Notes: generated from the sequence alone by a model not told the origin. 64,000 bases of DNA from Pyronema omphalodes (GCA_024516155.1 JAJJXM010000079.1:1-64000); one strand, 5' to 3'. Positions 53,196 through 63,735 are shown, counted from the stretch's first letter. A program made the numbers and translations.

Positions 53196-54604
53196 TGTGA
53201 ACCTGGGCACAGCTTCGACTATGCAGAGGCTTATCCGATTGTATCTCTAGTGCTTCGTTCTCAGTGTTGACAGACACTTCGTTCCCAAGAACCGACAGAC
53301 ACTTCGTTCCCAAGAACTAATAGAGCTTATCCAAAGATAAAGCTAGGAAGAGAATTAATGGATCACAGGCGGAATAAACTTAAGGGTTGTCTTCGGAGGT
53401 ATTCGTTGGTGATAATAGGTATCGTCGCGTAGAGGATCAAATGGTTGATGATGGAGGAGAGAGAGGGAAGACAAAGGCTCTTTTATAGACTTTCGTCTAC
53501 AAGTTCGCCCAGACTTCCTAGGGAACCAATTTCCAAACTGAGCCTAGGAGATAAGACAAGAGTCATTTCTGAGACGCATCTGCTGATAGATTGCATCATA
53601 CGAAGTGCGTAATCATATTGATTACTTGCTTGCATGATGCTTGCTATCGTCAGACTAATCCTTGACATTCCTCTCTGTACTACCACACCTTCCAATCAGG
53701 TGTCAGGGTTATGAGTCATATGGGAGGGCAACTCCGCTTGACTGCATAATGCATGAACTCCTCTGACAAATAACATGTGAGTCATTTATCTTGTGAGTCG
53801 TGCTATCATAGATCTCCCTAGAGAATCTCGATTGCGAATGGAGGAATCTGACATCATAAGGCATCCATGCCCTACCGGAGTGGATCACTCCGACACATTC
53901 CTGTGTGATGTCATTATGGCTCCACCTGCGCGCACTTGCGCGCAGCCACACCCTGGTGTGGATGCAAACGCCGAGCTGTTCCTTGGTTGGTAGTCAATAG
54001 CCTAAGGGCGCGTCATATCGGTTCCACCAAACAGTTTCCTTGAGAGGGTTGCATGCTTATGGACGTCGTCTCATGCCTTAGCAATCTTGACCCTTGACCA
54101 TAGCCCCACTCCTGTTTGCCGACTAGACTCTGCCTTGCCTTCCTGGCTGACCATTCACCCAACTAAGTAACACCGGATGATTTCGTCGCACCGCTCTGCA
54201 CATCCTTGGAACTCTCTTCCGATGCAGACCCCTTTGTAGCCGTGAACTTCCGAACACTCCTCAAGTATAAGGAGGTGTCCTTTCGTCTTCGTCTTCGTTC
54301 TCCATCAGCGTCGTTCGTAGTTGCTCAAGGGTAAGTCAACACCCATGAGGTAAGTGTTCCCCAATCTCTTCTCTTCTGAATCCTCCCAAACTGACATTGA
54401 ATAATAGTTGCGACGCCTCGGGCCGGGATCCTCGTGAGGTCCTATCGGAAAGTCACGAATCACGTGACGTGACTTGTCGGAGCTCCTCTGGGGGTTCCGG
54501 CCCGGGATACTAATCTGACTATTCATTCTCTGTCGAGTTTGCCATATTCTCCATTGCGTTATATATGATACCAATTCTATCCTCACACATTTTAGGGTGT
54601 GACA
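53196..54604 (-). repeat. G2 5' LTR
   Basis: 1409 bp, near-identical to 45643-47051; the differences I see are at about 53936, 54268, 54452 and 54592. A TATAAAA box on the minus strand lies near 53482-53488. Confidence 0.93.
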
Positions 54605-54607
54605 TAC

Positions 54608-54815
54608 TGTCACGGCACACGGCTGACGAGCCGTTGTGTTGTTGCGTCATCATTGTGTTGTCGTGGTTGTTGATTGACATCGTGCCGTTGCCTTGCCGTG
54701 TTGTGTGGTGTTGCTGTCGTGTTGTTGTGTTGTTGTGTGTGCCGTGCCGTTGTGACTGATAGACTGATTGATGATGGATGACGTACAACGAGCTGGAGAG
54801 CTGTGGCGTCGCAGG
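54608..54815 (+). repeat. G1-iii 3' LTR, truncated
   Basis: The first 208 bp of the LTR, starting inside the TACTG duplication. It ends at ...GTCGCAGG, then four bases ATCG, then reverse-oriented G1-iv pol from 54820. Confidence 0.88.
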
Positions 54816-54819
54816 ATCG

Positions 54820-56447
54820 TTACCCCAGGTAAAGGGGATTGCCTTACCATCTTTCTTTTTGGTCAGAGCCGTCAGAGGGGAGACCACTTTTGAGTAGTCT
54901 TTGATAAATCTTCGGTAGAAATTCGCGAAGCCCAGGAATTCTTGGACCTGTTTCAAATTGGTTGGTTCCTTCCAATCTCTCACTGTGGCTACTTTGGAAT
55001 CCATCATGCGCGCGCCGTCGCGGCCGATGTTGTAGCCCAGGTACTGTACTTCTGCCTTAGCAAACTTACACTTCTCTGGCTTCAAGTGCAGTTTTTCTTG
55101 TTTGAGTCGTTCCAAGATCTTTCGGACGTGTGCGGTGTGATCGGGCTTTGTTTCGGACAATACGAGGATATCGTCCAAGTATGCCGTACAAAACTGGTCC
55201 AGGTATGGTCTCAGGACATCATTTATAAATGCCTGGAAATCGGCCGGCGCGTTGGTGAGCCCAAAGGGCATCACTTTCGACTCAAATAGGCCGTACCTTG
55301 TGCGGAAGGCCGTCTTCCATTCTTCGCCCTCTGCCATTCTGATAAGGTTATAAGCGCTGCGGACATCAAGGGTCGTAAAGTATTGAGCTGTGGAAAGATT
55401 CATCATCGTTTCCTGTATCAATGGCAGCGGGTACCGGTTCTTCTCGGTACCTTCATTCAGTCTTCGGTAATCGACACACAGGCGTAGGGATCCGTCTTAT
55501 TTTTTCACGAATAATATCGTCGAGGCGGCTGGTGATTGGGAGCGTTGTATAAATCCTTTCTCCAAATTCTCATCGAGCCACGTTTTCAGCGTCTGCAACT
55601 CGTTGCGTGACAGCGAGTATAGCGGGCCAAAGGGGGGGACGAATCCCTCTTTCAGTGGGATCTTGTGGTCGTAGGGTCGGTGTGGGGGGAGTTCCTTCGC
55701 GTTGACCTCTTTGAATAAATCAAGGTAGTCATGATACTCTTCGGGGATCATGTCTTTCAGTTCGTCATCCGTGAGGGGGGGCTTGTCTTGTAGGGCGACG
55801 GTGATCTCGTCCAACGATAGCGAGAACACTGTCAGGCTTTCGTCTTCTACCATTTCTTTGAAGTCGGAGATGGTTAGACTTGAGATCGCTATTGGGGGTT
55901 CGTCCGGGGGGTCGGGGACCGAGTCTTCTAACTCCGGCATGGGGTTTGTGTCGGGCTCGTGGACAGCGGGAGGGGGCCTCGAGTCCAGGACCTCGACACC
56001 GGTTGTGCTTACAGGCAACGGGGTGCAGTTCCTTAGGCAGTATTGGGAGTCTAAGCTTACAGTGTTGGAACTGAAGCTTATTGTTACATCGTGTTTCTTC
56101 AACCAGGGGATGCCCAACACCACCGGGTAGTGACCCAACTTGGTGACAAACATGGGAAGGATTGCCGAGTGACCATTGATGGTACACTCTACTTGGGCGA
56201 GGTGTGTGATTTTTCCTGAGGATATGGGGCGGCCGTCGATAACTTCGACCGTTCGGGCGGTGGATAGGGGGGTTAGGGGGAGTTTGTGATGGCGGGCGAA
56301 ATTGCGGTCAACAAAGGCGATACCAGTGGCGCCGCAGTCAACGAGCGCTACTGTTTTCACGGAGCGGTTATTGGAAAACAAGGAACAAGAGAGAACAAGG
56401 TGTTTGCATTCTAACTTTCCAGTAAAACTTGCGCCCGATAATAGCAA
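54820..56447 (-). pseudogene. G1-iv pol, protease and RT only
   Basis: The protease (VALVDCGATGIAF) and RT are in one frame with a single TAA at 55497-55499, just after LFVKK, where a serine codon is expected. Catalytic YLDD is intact. The sequence ends at KDGKAIPFTWG, where the join to the broken forward LTR lies. RNase H, integrase and chromodomain are missing. Confidence 0.9.
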
Positions 56448-56500
56448 TGTATCAGCAATAATATTCCCACCAGCGGCAGAGCCATCTTCTTGCAGCTGGT

Positions 56501-57325
56501 TTATTCTTTGCCCGACACCTCTTCTTCAGTATCCAATAATTCCACGCTCGCCACTTTAACATTCGTCTTGGCGGGGCACGACGCAGCCATGTGGCCGAGG
56601 CCACCGCAGTAGAGGCAACGTCCTTCTGACAGGCGCGTCGCGCGCTCCTGTGCCGACAGTTTCTGACGGGGTCCCTGGGCGGGGGTTTGCTTGCTGGAGG
56701 GGGCGGTGGTGGCTTGGGTAGCGGGGGTAGGGCGACTGGTGGCGGGGGTGGCGGCGGTAGTGGGTTTAACTTGGCCGCGGTTGGTACGCAGCTTGCGGAG
56801 GTTCTCAAGTGCTCTCAATTGGGAGTCCAATTTTTGGCACTGGTCAACAAATTCGTGCATCGTAGTGGTGGGTGGGGCGCCAACCAACTTTTCGTGCAAC
56901 TCGAGGGACAGGCCGTTACGCAGGGCATCCATGGTGGCGGCTTCGTCCCAGCCTAACTCTGCGACTAAGCGGGAGAACTCTGCATAGTAGTCCGAAAATT
57001 CGCGGTTGTTTTGTCGGAGATTTTGTAGTTTGAAACGAGCCGTTGCGCGCTCGTCCGGGTCTCCAAAGGTACGCTGTAAAATTTTAATGACGTCCTCGAC
57101 GTCGTTGAGGGCCCAGCGGTTGCCGTTTTCCTTGATATAAGGAAGAATCTGATCCAAGGCGCGTCCGCGGAGGCGGCCCATGGCATAAGAAATCCGTTTG
57201 TGAGGGGTTGGAAAGCGTAGCTCGTCGCTCACCAACTTGATGCGAAGCAAGGAGACAAAGCGGCCGAAGTCCTCCCTGTTGGACCCGTCGAAGGTTGGCG
57301 GATCCGAGATTTTGTCTCCGGTCAC
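56501..57325 (-). CDS. G1-iv gag, capsid and zinc-knuckle part
   Basis: An open frame of 274 codons with the same layout as in G1-ii and G1-iii: capsid core, Thr/Pro/Ala linker and CLYCGGLGHMAASC. Minor changes include NREDFGRF where G1-iii has NREDLRRF. The frame is open upstream to the poly-C tract (nine C near 57450-57458). Confidence 0.85.
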   Translation of the reverse strand: MTGDKISDPPTFDGSNREDFGRFVSLLRIKLVSDELRFPTPHKRISYAMGRLRGRALDQILPYIKENGNRWALNDVEDVIKILQRTFGDPDERATARFKLQNLRQNNREFSDYYAEFSRLVAELGWDEAATMDALRNGLSLELHEKLVGAPPTTTMHEFVDQCQKLDSQLRALENLRKLRTNRGQVKPTTAATPATSRPTPATQATTAPSSKQTPAQGPRQKLSAQERATRLSEGRCLYCGGLGHMAASCPAKTNVKVASVELLDTEEEVSGKE

Positions 57326-57429
57326 GCGGATGCCAGGGGAGGCGAGTAGCGCGTTGATGAGTTCACGCTGGCGGGTGAGCTCCTTCTCGTAGTAGTGGAT
57401 TTCATTTGTATCTGCTTGCTCCTCCGGGG

Positions 57430-58053
57430 TTAGGAGGATTTCGGGGTCTCGGGGGGGGGTCTTGGAATTGGTGCGATTATAGCGGGGGCGGGGGCTGCGG
57501 CGGCTCGCGGTACTGGTTCTGGGCCGTTCGGGTAAACCTGGACGGAGCCAGTCTGGATCACGACAGGGGGAATGGGGGCAGGGGTGGGAGCTTCCGGAGC
57601 GCGGGAGGCGACAGGGCTGGATACCCGAGTGCTGTTACGGGAGCCGGGGGTTTCCGCGAGGTCGTTTAAGAGATAACCCGTGGGGTGGTCCTGAGCGTCT
57701 AGGATGGATTGTGCGAGTTGTTTGGTGAAAGTAAGCGGTTCATGGCCGTCAGGGAACTGGGTCACGGCGGCAGCGTTCACAATTTGCTGCCAGTGTCCTT
57801 CGTCAATAAGTTTAATGTGCATTCTGGCGGGCTCTGAGGATTGGCTTGAGTCTGATGGTGTGGCGGACGTGCTCCTGGTAAGTGTAGTCCTGGAGTTCCC
57901 AGCGGACCACAAGGTGGAGTGATTTTCTGCTCTTCGGATGGTTCTTCGCACTGCGCCAGCAAATCGGTCGGAAATCCCGAAGGTTTCGTTTAAGGTGTGC
58001 GTTTCCAGGGCTTGTTTTAAGGCGTAGGTCCAAGCAGAACCGGTGGGGTTCAT
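57430..58053 (-). pseudogene. G1-iv ORFa/ORFb region, fused by a deletion
   Basis: ORFa starts MNPTGSAWTYALKQ at 58053. A one-base loss near 57922 (AATCACTCCACC where G1-iii has AATCACTGCTACC) moves it into the ORFb frame, so ORFa and ORFb read as one 207-aa frame. A short deletion also removes part of the Thr/Ala repeat near 57500. Confidence 0.75.
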
Positions 58054-58088
58054 GCGTGTTGGTTGAATAATTATTCGATCGAACGTAA

Positions 58089-58620
58089 TGTCAGGGAACT
58101 AGGAACGGACGTTCAAAGAACACACTGAACACTACCGGCAAGAGGGACTAGGCGGGTTCCGGGACGGGAAACGGAAAGGCAAGGACCGAAGTGCTCGTCA
58201 GACGGACGGCACACGAAACAGGAACAGGGACAAGGACAAGAGTGACGTAGGACTGGAAGAAGAAGTCTTTATTAGGAGCAAGGGAAAGACACAAGACGTT
58301 CGATGGAGAACTCGACAACGGGGAGGCAAGCCTCCTTATGTACAAAGGGGCGGCCAGCACTCTTGCTGGGCCGTCATCCAACATCGCTACATGAAGCTTC
58401 CGTTCTCCATCAATTCACCTGCGACGCCACAGCTCTCCAGCTCGTGGTACGTCATCCATCATCAATCAGTCTATCAGTCACAACGGCACGGCACACACAA
58501 CAACACAACAACACAACAGCAACACAACACGGCAAGACAACGGCACGATGTCAATCAACAACCACGACAACACAATGATGACGCAACAACACAACGGCTC
58601 GTCAGCCGTGTGCCGTGACA
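58089..58620 (-). repeat. G1-iv 5' LTR
   Basis: 532 bp, TGTCACGG...CCCTGACA on the minus strand, directly followed on + by GCTGC, the second copy of the target duplication. Confidence 0.92.
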
Positions 58621-59178
58621 GCTGCATACTGGGCGGACTTCCAACGAATCATGGCAGACTTGGACTATAACGACGCCATGTATATCGATCAACTCCACGA
58701 TGGATTGAACATGGAAGTCCAGAAGCAACTCGCTTTCCTTGACGAAAAACCCCGGAACATCACGGATTATGTCAACAAATCCATCGCCCTTGATAACCGG
58801 CTCTTCAACTTCCGCAGGCTTCGAACCCGAAGTGACCCTCCGTATTACCGGGACTTTAGAGAGACCTCTGCCCCATACTCACGAACTCACGATAACGTGC
58901 TACCCGAACCCACCCCAATGGAACTCGACACAACTCGAAGATCCCGAGGCAGGGTTAGACTCGAGGAAGCACGACGAGGAGAGAATAACGAGTGTTTCCG
59001 TTGTGGAAACACCGGACACTTCTCTGCCCGCTGTCCCAACAAAAAGCCTTTTCCTCCAAGAAACCTTTCCGAGCTGCAGAAACCACCATGGACGAAATTG
59101 AGGAAACCGACGAATCGGGAAAAGAGGATCCCCAGGAGTAAAGAAGACGGATACACTCCTGGGGAAGAAAAACATTAA
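58621..59178 (+). pseudogene. G3 gag, C-terminal part
   Basis: It continues the gag frame from 39016 (…NRSAAA|YWADFQRIMADLDYND). The capsid end is followed by a basic Arg-rich stretch and the knuckle CFRCGNTGHFSARC near 58993-59034. The stop is at 59176-59178. The pol frame starts in the +1 frame at about the same place. Confidence 0.85.
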
Positions 59179-59182
59179 CCCG

Positions 59183-60067
59183 AAGCCTCCAGAAAATCCC
59201 TTCATTATTTCAAGTATAGGGAGATACCAACGTGACGAAAAGATTATTTTAGAAGTCAGGATTCATGGAGAAAACAACGAGACACATGAAACTACGGCAA
59301 TGGTAGACTGCGGGGCTACCGAAAACTTCATAGACAAAGACTACGCCGGAAAAATCAAACTCCCCCTTGATAAAAAGACAATAGTACCAAGAGTATTAAC
59401 CGTGGACGTGAGGGAAATTGCGAGTGGACCAGTCACACACGACACCACCGTGTGGTTGACCATAAACAATCACCACGAACGAATCAAACTACACTGTATC
59501 ACCATAGGCAATTCCCCCATCATCGTAGGGTTGCCATGGCTGAAAAAACACAACCTGAACATTGATTAGAAGGAAGGAAAGGTAACCTTCGACTCTGAAA
59601 AATGTGCAAGGGAATGCTTGGATCTGTCCCCCCGCGCCAAAACTGTCCCGGAGGAAGCAGCAATCCGACAGTACCAACGCAATTTCAACCCAAAAAGACA
59701 CCGCAGCGTGGACCGAAGCACTGAAGACGGTGACGAGTACCCCAGCGAAAATGACGACATTTGTCTTGTTCACGACCAAGAAGGAAAACCAGAGGAGGGC
59801 ACGAGTGGAGATATCCAGAACACCCTCACGCTCCAACAACCTCCCGCTCCCGACGAATACTATGAAATAGCCGAGACCTCAAGTGAGAAACCTCAAGAAG
59901 TCATAAACGAGAATGTTCCCAACAAACCAAAACCCGAGGATGTTGTCCCAAAGGAATACCATGACTATCTGAGGGTCTTTACGGAAAAGGGGAATAGCTT
60001 ACAACCCCCCACACCGCCATCAGGATCATCGAATACCCTTGATAGACGACAAGATGCCTCCGTTTGA
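59183..60067 (+). pseudogene. G3 protease and linker
   Basis: The aspartic protease motif MVDCGATENFID is at 59300. TAG at 59567-59569 interrupts NLNID-KEGKVTF, and the frame then stays open to 60067. The acidic linker leads to [16 protein letters not shown], the usual start of the RT region. A frameshift between about 60000 and 60040 moves the RT into another frame. Confidence 0.8.
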
Positions 60068-60808
60068 ACCTTTACGAGCACTGGATGAAAATAGGCTACA
60101 AGCCTTAAAAGAATACATCGATGACAGTTTAAGAAAGGGATGGATATGTAGCTCTACATCTCCCGCAGGAGCCCCCATCCACTTCGTGAAAAGGAAAGAC
60201 GGAGGCCTCCGGCTGTGTGTGGATTATCGAGGACTCAACGCTATCACCATAAAAGATAGGACCCCGTTACCACTAATCGGGGAAGCGCTGGATAGGTTGG
60301 CAAAAGCAAAGGTTTATACCAAACTGGACGTACGAGATGCCTACCACAACCTCCGAATAGCAAAAGGCGACGAGTGGAAGACCGCGTTCAGGACGAAATA
60401 TGGGTTGTTTGAATGCCTCGTCATGCCGTTCGGCTGCACCAATGCCCCGGCCTCGTTCCAACGCTGGATGAATGAAGTGTTAAGTGACTATTTGGACATC
60501 TTCTGTATCGTGTATCTCGATGATATCCTAATCTACTCGGATGGCATAGAGACTCATCGAAAACATGTCAGTCTCATCTTGGAAAGAATCAGACAAGTGG
60601 GCCTTAACCTGAAGGCGAGCAAGTGTGAATTCCATACCAACGAGACAGAATACCTCGGGTACATCATTGCCCCGGACGGGATATCCATGGACCGGGAGAA
60701 GATAAAGGCCGTGAAGGATTGGCAGGAACCTAGCAACGTAAAGGGAATCCAGAGTTTTCTGGGGTTCGCGAACTTTTATCGCCGGTTCATAAGAGATTTC
60801 AGTAAAAT
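60039..60808 (+). pseudogene. G3 reverse transcriptase, truncated
   Basis: The RT core is present with [33 protein letters not shown] and intact [11 protein letters not shown], up to [19 protein letters not shown]. It is cut by the copia LTR at 60809. The rest of pol is not in the window. Confidence 0.88.
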
Positions 60809-60967
60809 TGTTGAAGTGCGCCTAAGGCCCTAGTGCTTAGGTGGAGGTGGACCACTCTATGTATAGGAACTCGCTTGCCCGTTCTTTGTCTTCTCTCTTC
60901 ACGCTCATTAATACATCGGTCTCCACCTCCACTCTTTCTTCTCTCCGTACCTTCGTGACCTTCGACA
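60809..60967 (+). repeat. C1 5' LTR
   Basis: 159 bp, TGTTGAAG...CTTCGACA, terminal inversion 7 of 8. An 11-nt inverted repeat (GTGGAGGTGGA at 60841-60851, TCCACCTCCAC at 60922-60932) could form a long hairpin in the RNA. A TATA-like TATGTATAGG lies near 60858. Confidence 0.75.
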
Positions 60968-60979
60968 GGTTATGAGCCC
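60968..60979 (+). other. C1 primer-binding site matching initiator tRNA-Met anticodon arm
   Basis: GGTTATGAGCCC follows the LTR with no gap. It is complementary to the conserved GGGCTCATAACC of eukaryotic initiator tRNA-Met. Drosophila copia is known to prime with a half-tRNA cut in this loop. Confidence 0.65.
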
Positions 60980-61065
60980 TTGCGTATACACTGCATATTC
61001 CTCTACTCGTTATTAATCATTTCTACTCATATTCACCTCTCTCTTTAATACATTAATCCATCACA

Positions 61066-61980
61066 ATGGCCGACGAAGTTCAAGAACCGACCGCGCTAAA
61101 GTGTCCTATCCTTACGGTTGCAAACTACGCCCAATGGAAGGACCCCATCCATTTTATCCTGGCCGGTAAGAGTGCCTGGAACATTGTTAATGGAAAAGAG
61201 ACACGTCCCCCCGGAGGGACCAGTCAACAGGCGATGCGAGACCTTCAATATTTCGATGAGAGGGCTGCTAGAGCCACCCAGATCATCTTCGACCATTGCG
61301 ACATTACCTGTCGCAGAGTGATTACGGGACTTGACAACCCACGTGAGATGTGGGTCAAGCTCGAAAATCGATTCGACAACTCCAAAACAAATTCGGGCAG
61401 ACGCAACCTCTGGATTAAATTCTGGAGATCGAGACCCAGTCCCGGCCAGTCCATGGCCAAATGGATTACCGATCTTCTAAATATCCAGACTCCACTGACA
61501 GGAACAGTTCTGGACATCAGCGAGACGGAACTTGTTAACTTTGTGATTGCGAATCTCCCTGACTCCTATGGAGTTACCAAGCACGAGCTGGCAAAACTGG
61601 ACAATATCGCTGTTGACGAGCTACAGAAAATCCTCCACGATCACGAGCACATGTGGGAAGCTAATCAAGAACTCTTGAATGGAGAAGCACATGCTGCCAC
61701 TACCAAGTGGTGCGACCACTGCAAACGCTCCACCCACAACACAAAAGAATGCTACGCGAACCGATCTACGAACAAACGCGCAGCATCATCGAGCGCCGGT
61801 CCTTCCAAACCAGCAAAGTCTTCAAAGAAGGATGACGTCCTATGTCACTACTGTACCAAAAAGGGACACCTTTCAACTGAATGCAAATTGAGATTATCGG
61901 CGACTGCCATACGCCACCAATATAAACTTCGATCCAGTGCAAAAATCGCCGAACTGGACAACACCGATGTCGGCATCTGA
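61066..61980 (+). CDS. C1 gag, 304 aa
   Basis: A copia-type Gag (UBN2/DUF4219-like core: NYAQWKDPIHFILAGKSAWNI, NLWIKFWRSRP, LPDSYGVTKHELAKLD). Two CCHC knuckles: CDHCKRSTHNTKEC at ~216-229 and CHYCTKKGHLSTEC at ~260-273. The ATG follows the leader by about 85 bp. The frame ends in TGA at 61978-61980, and the protease follows in the same frame. It forms the particle and binds RNA. Confidence 0.9.
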   Translation: MADEVQEPTALKCPILTVANYAQWKDPIHFILAGKSAWNIVNGKETRPPGGTSQQAMRDLQYFDERAARATQIIFDHCDITCRRVITGLDNPREMWVKLENRFDNSKTNSGRRNLWIKFWRSRPSPGQSMAKWITDLLNIQTPLTGTVLDISETELVNFVIANLPDSYGVTKHELAKLDNIAVDELQKILHDHEHMWEANQELLNGEAHAATTKWCDHCKRSTHNTKECYANRSTNKRAASSSAGPSKPAKSSKKDDVLCHYCTKKGHLSTECKLRLSATAIRHQYKLRSSAKIAELDNTDVGI

Positions 61981-63735
61981 CTCGGAAACTTCAGCACCTC
62001 CCTAACAGCGCAAGTCCTGATCGCTACCGACTCGTCCGCTGAGACTCACACTTGGGTGCTCGACTCTGGTGCTACGCACCACTTTTGTAACGATAAATCT
62101 GCTTTCCTTTCTGACTCATTAGCTACTGGCAAATCTATTAATATTCGTTTAGGTGACAACACAACAGTCACCACTAATACCTATGGCAAAATAATTCTCA
62201 ACAACCTTTTCCAAATTTCTGCATTATACGTCCCTACCTTTCGACTTTCCCTTTTCTCTCTGCCCCTCTTCGATAAAAGGGGGTGGCAAATCACCATGGC
62301 GGACGGCTCTTGCACCGTCAAAGACAAAACGTCCAGAACTATCATTGTCGCTCGCATGAAGGACAATTTGTACAGATGGACAGCTGACGCTGCAAAAGAG
62401 GACCGAGACGCCCTGATCACCACTCGATCTGGTGCAGGCGTTGATATAAATTCTATTCCCTCATCAAGCCGGACAACCAAACCGCCTACCCAACGTATTG
62501 ATCCAGACGTCGACTTTACGCGTCCTAGTAACAAAAGCCTTCGAACATCACACAAACACTCTTTCCGCCTTGAGCCGACGAGCAACTTCGAGATGTGGCA
62601 CAGAAGACTGGCCCACCTCAATACTGAATCCTTATGCAAAATTATAAATTCATCGGATAAAACAACAAACATTAACCATTCTCAGTCTTGTACGACATGC
62701 ATACAAGCCAAAAATCGGCAGTCTTTTATTCGAACCCCAACTGAACGTGCGAGCAAGCCTTTTGAGCTTATCCACTCTGATGTCTGCGGCCCGATGTCGA
62801 CTCCTTCGATCAGCCAACGACGATATTATATTATTTATATTGATGACTTTAGTCGCTTCGCCAAGGTATATTTTCTCAAATCAAAATCCACAGACGCGGT
62901 GTTACCGGTATTCCAAGAATACAAAGCGTGGATTGAATCACTGGGACATAAAATTCGGCGCTTCAGATGTGATAATGGCACAGGAGAATTCAATAACCAA
63001 CAGTTCCGCTCTTTCCTAGCGAAAAGCGGCATCTCGTTCGAACCCTCTCCACCATTCACACAACACAAAAATGGAACGGCCGAAAGATTCATACAGACTA
63101 TCAACGGTAAAGCACGTTCCATGTTAATAGACGCCCAAGTTCCTCACCGCTTCTGGGCTGAAGCTGTCAACACAGCGGTATATCTGCATTCAATATCCCC
63201 GACTAGGACGCTCTCAGGTTGGCTAAGTCCTCATGAGGCCCTGTTTCACAGGCCGCCTCAGCTGCTGCACCTTCGAAGATTCGGTTGCACGGTCTTCAAA
63301 CACATACCGAAGGAGCAGAGGACAGACAAAAACTGGAGCGCACGCGCGTCACACAGCATGATGGTTGGGTACACAGATTCGTCGAAGATTTGGCGCATCT
63401 ATGACTTCAATTCACGTTCTGTCGTGCGCGCTTCCAACGTCGTCTTCCTGGAAGACAATAATGCCTTCGACTCTGAAGGACGTCCCAATACATCAGAGGA
63501 AATCATCAAGGCAATATCCGACTGTTTCCCTGACCTAGTTGAAGGGGGTGATGAGAATGCGTCAGCGCTCATATCACATGAGATAGACGCCCTCATTCAG
63601 AGTATGTACAACGACCACCCCAACCTTTCTATGACACCGCTGTCGGTACTTTCACGGCCACACGGTGTACTTTCATCACATCATGCTCGAGTCGGACTAG
63701 CCTTCATGCTAACCTACTCGAACTGTTTGCTTTAA
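61981..63735 (+). pseudogene. C1 pol: protease and integrase, RT missing
   Basis: In frame with gag after TGA. The aspartic protease has WVLDSGATHHFCND. GAG_pre-integrase has FEMWHRRLAHLNTESL and CTTCIQAK (the HHCC finger). The integrase core has HSDVCGPM, RCDNGTGEF and NGTAERFIQT (D, D, E). The post-integrase region continues to about ALIQSMYNDHPNL. The last ~30 residues (SRPHGVLSSHHARVG...) look unlike copia linkers and the frame stops at 63735. The expected RT region is absent, so the gene is truncated or rearranged there. Confidence 0.88.

Larger units (their letters stand above)
45643..54604 (-). mobile_element. Ty3/gypsy element G2 (young, complete)
   Basis: An 8962-bp reverse-oriented chromovirus. 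Both LTRs are 1409 bp and differ at four positions that I can see, about 99.7% identity. The target duplication is TACTG at 45638-45642 and 54605-54609. Genes in order: gag (723 aa), protease in the -1 frame, then RT-RNase H-integrase-chromodomain. The only obvious coding lesion is one TGA between protease and RT. It is the best candidate for recent activity in the window. Confidence 0.95.
39760..54815 (+). mobile_element. Ty3/gypsy element G1-iii, carrying G2 at its 3' LTR boundary
   Basis: This is a forward G1 element: 5' LTR 39760-40291, gag region, pol, purine tract at 45631-45637, then the 9-kb G2 insertion, then the first 208 bp of its 3' LTR (54608-54815). The 3' LTR is broken off and joined through ATCG to the reverse element G1-iv. 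Its pol has a frameshift and a mutated RT motif. Confidence 0.9.
54820..58620 (-). mobile_element. Ty3/gypsy element G1-iv (3' half lost)
   Basis: A reverse-oriented G1: 5' LTR 58089-58620, ORFa/b, gag and pol up to the RT/RNase H junction, where it is broken at 54820. Its 3' LTR is the remnant at 39017-39422. The outer edges carry the target duplication GCTGC in G3 gag. It differs from G1-iii by several small indels and substitutions, so the two are not an exact inverted duplicate. Confidence 0.88.
24193..60808 (+). mobile_element. Ty3/gypsy element G3 (old, split, 3'-truncated by copia)
   Basis: G3's own pieces are 24193-24238, 37618-39016, 58621-60808, and an inverted scrap at 39652-39759. 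They give a putative 5' LTR, gag, protease and RT. The split by Tad-b is supported by the duplication CCTCAGGAAGGAA (24226-24238 and 37605-37617). The split by the G1 block is supported by GCTGC (39012-39016 and 58621-58625), after which the gag frame continues exactly. The RT is cut by the copia LTR at 60809, so RNase H, integrase and 3' LTR are not seen. Confidence 0.8.
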
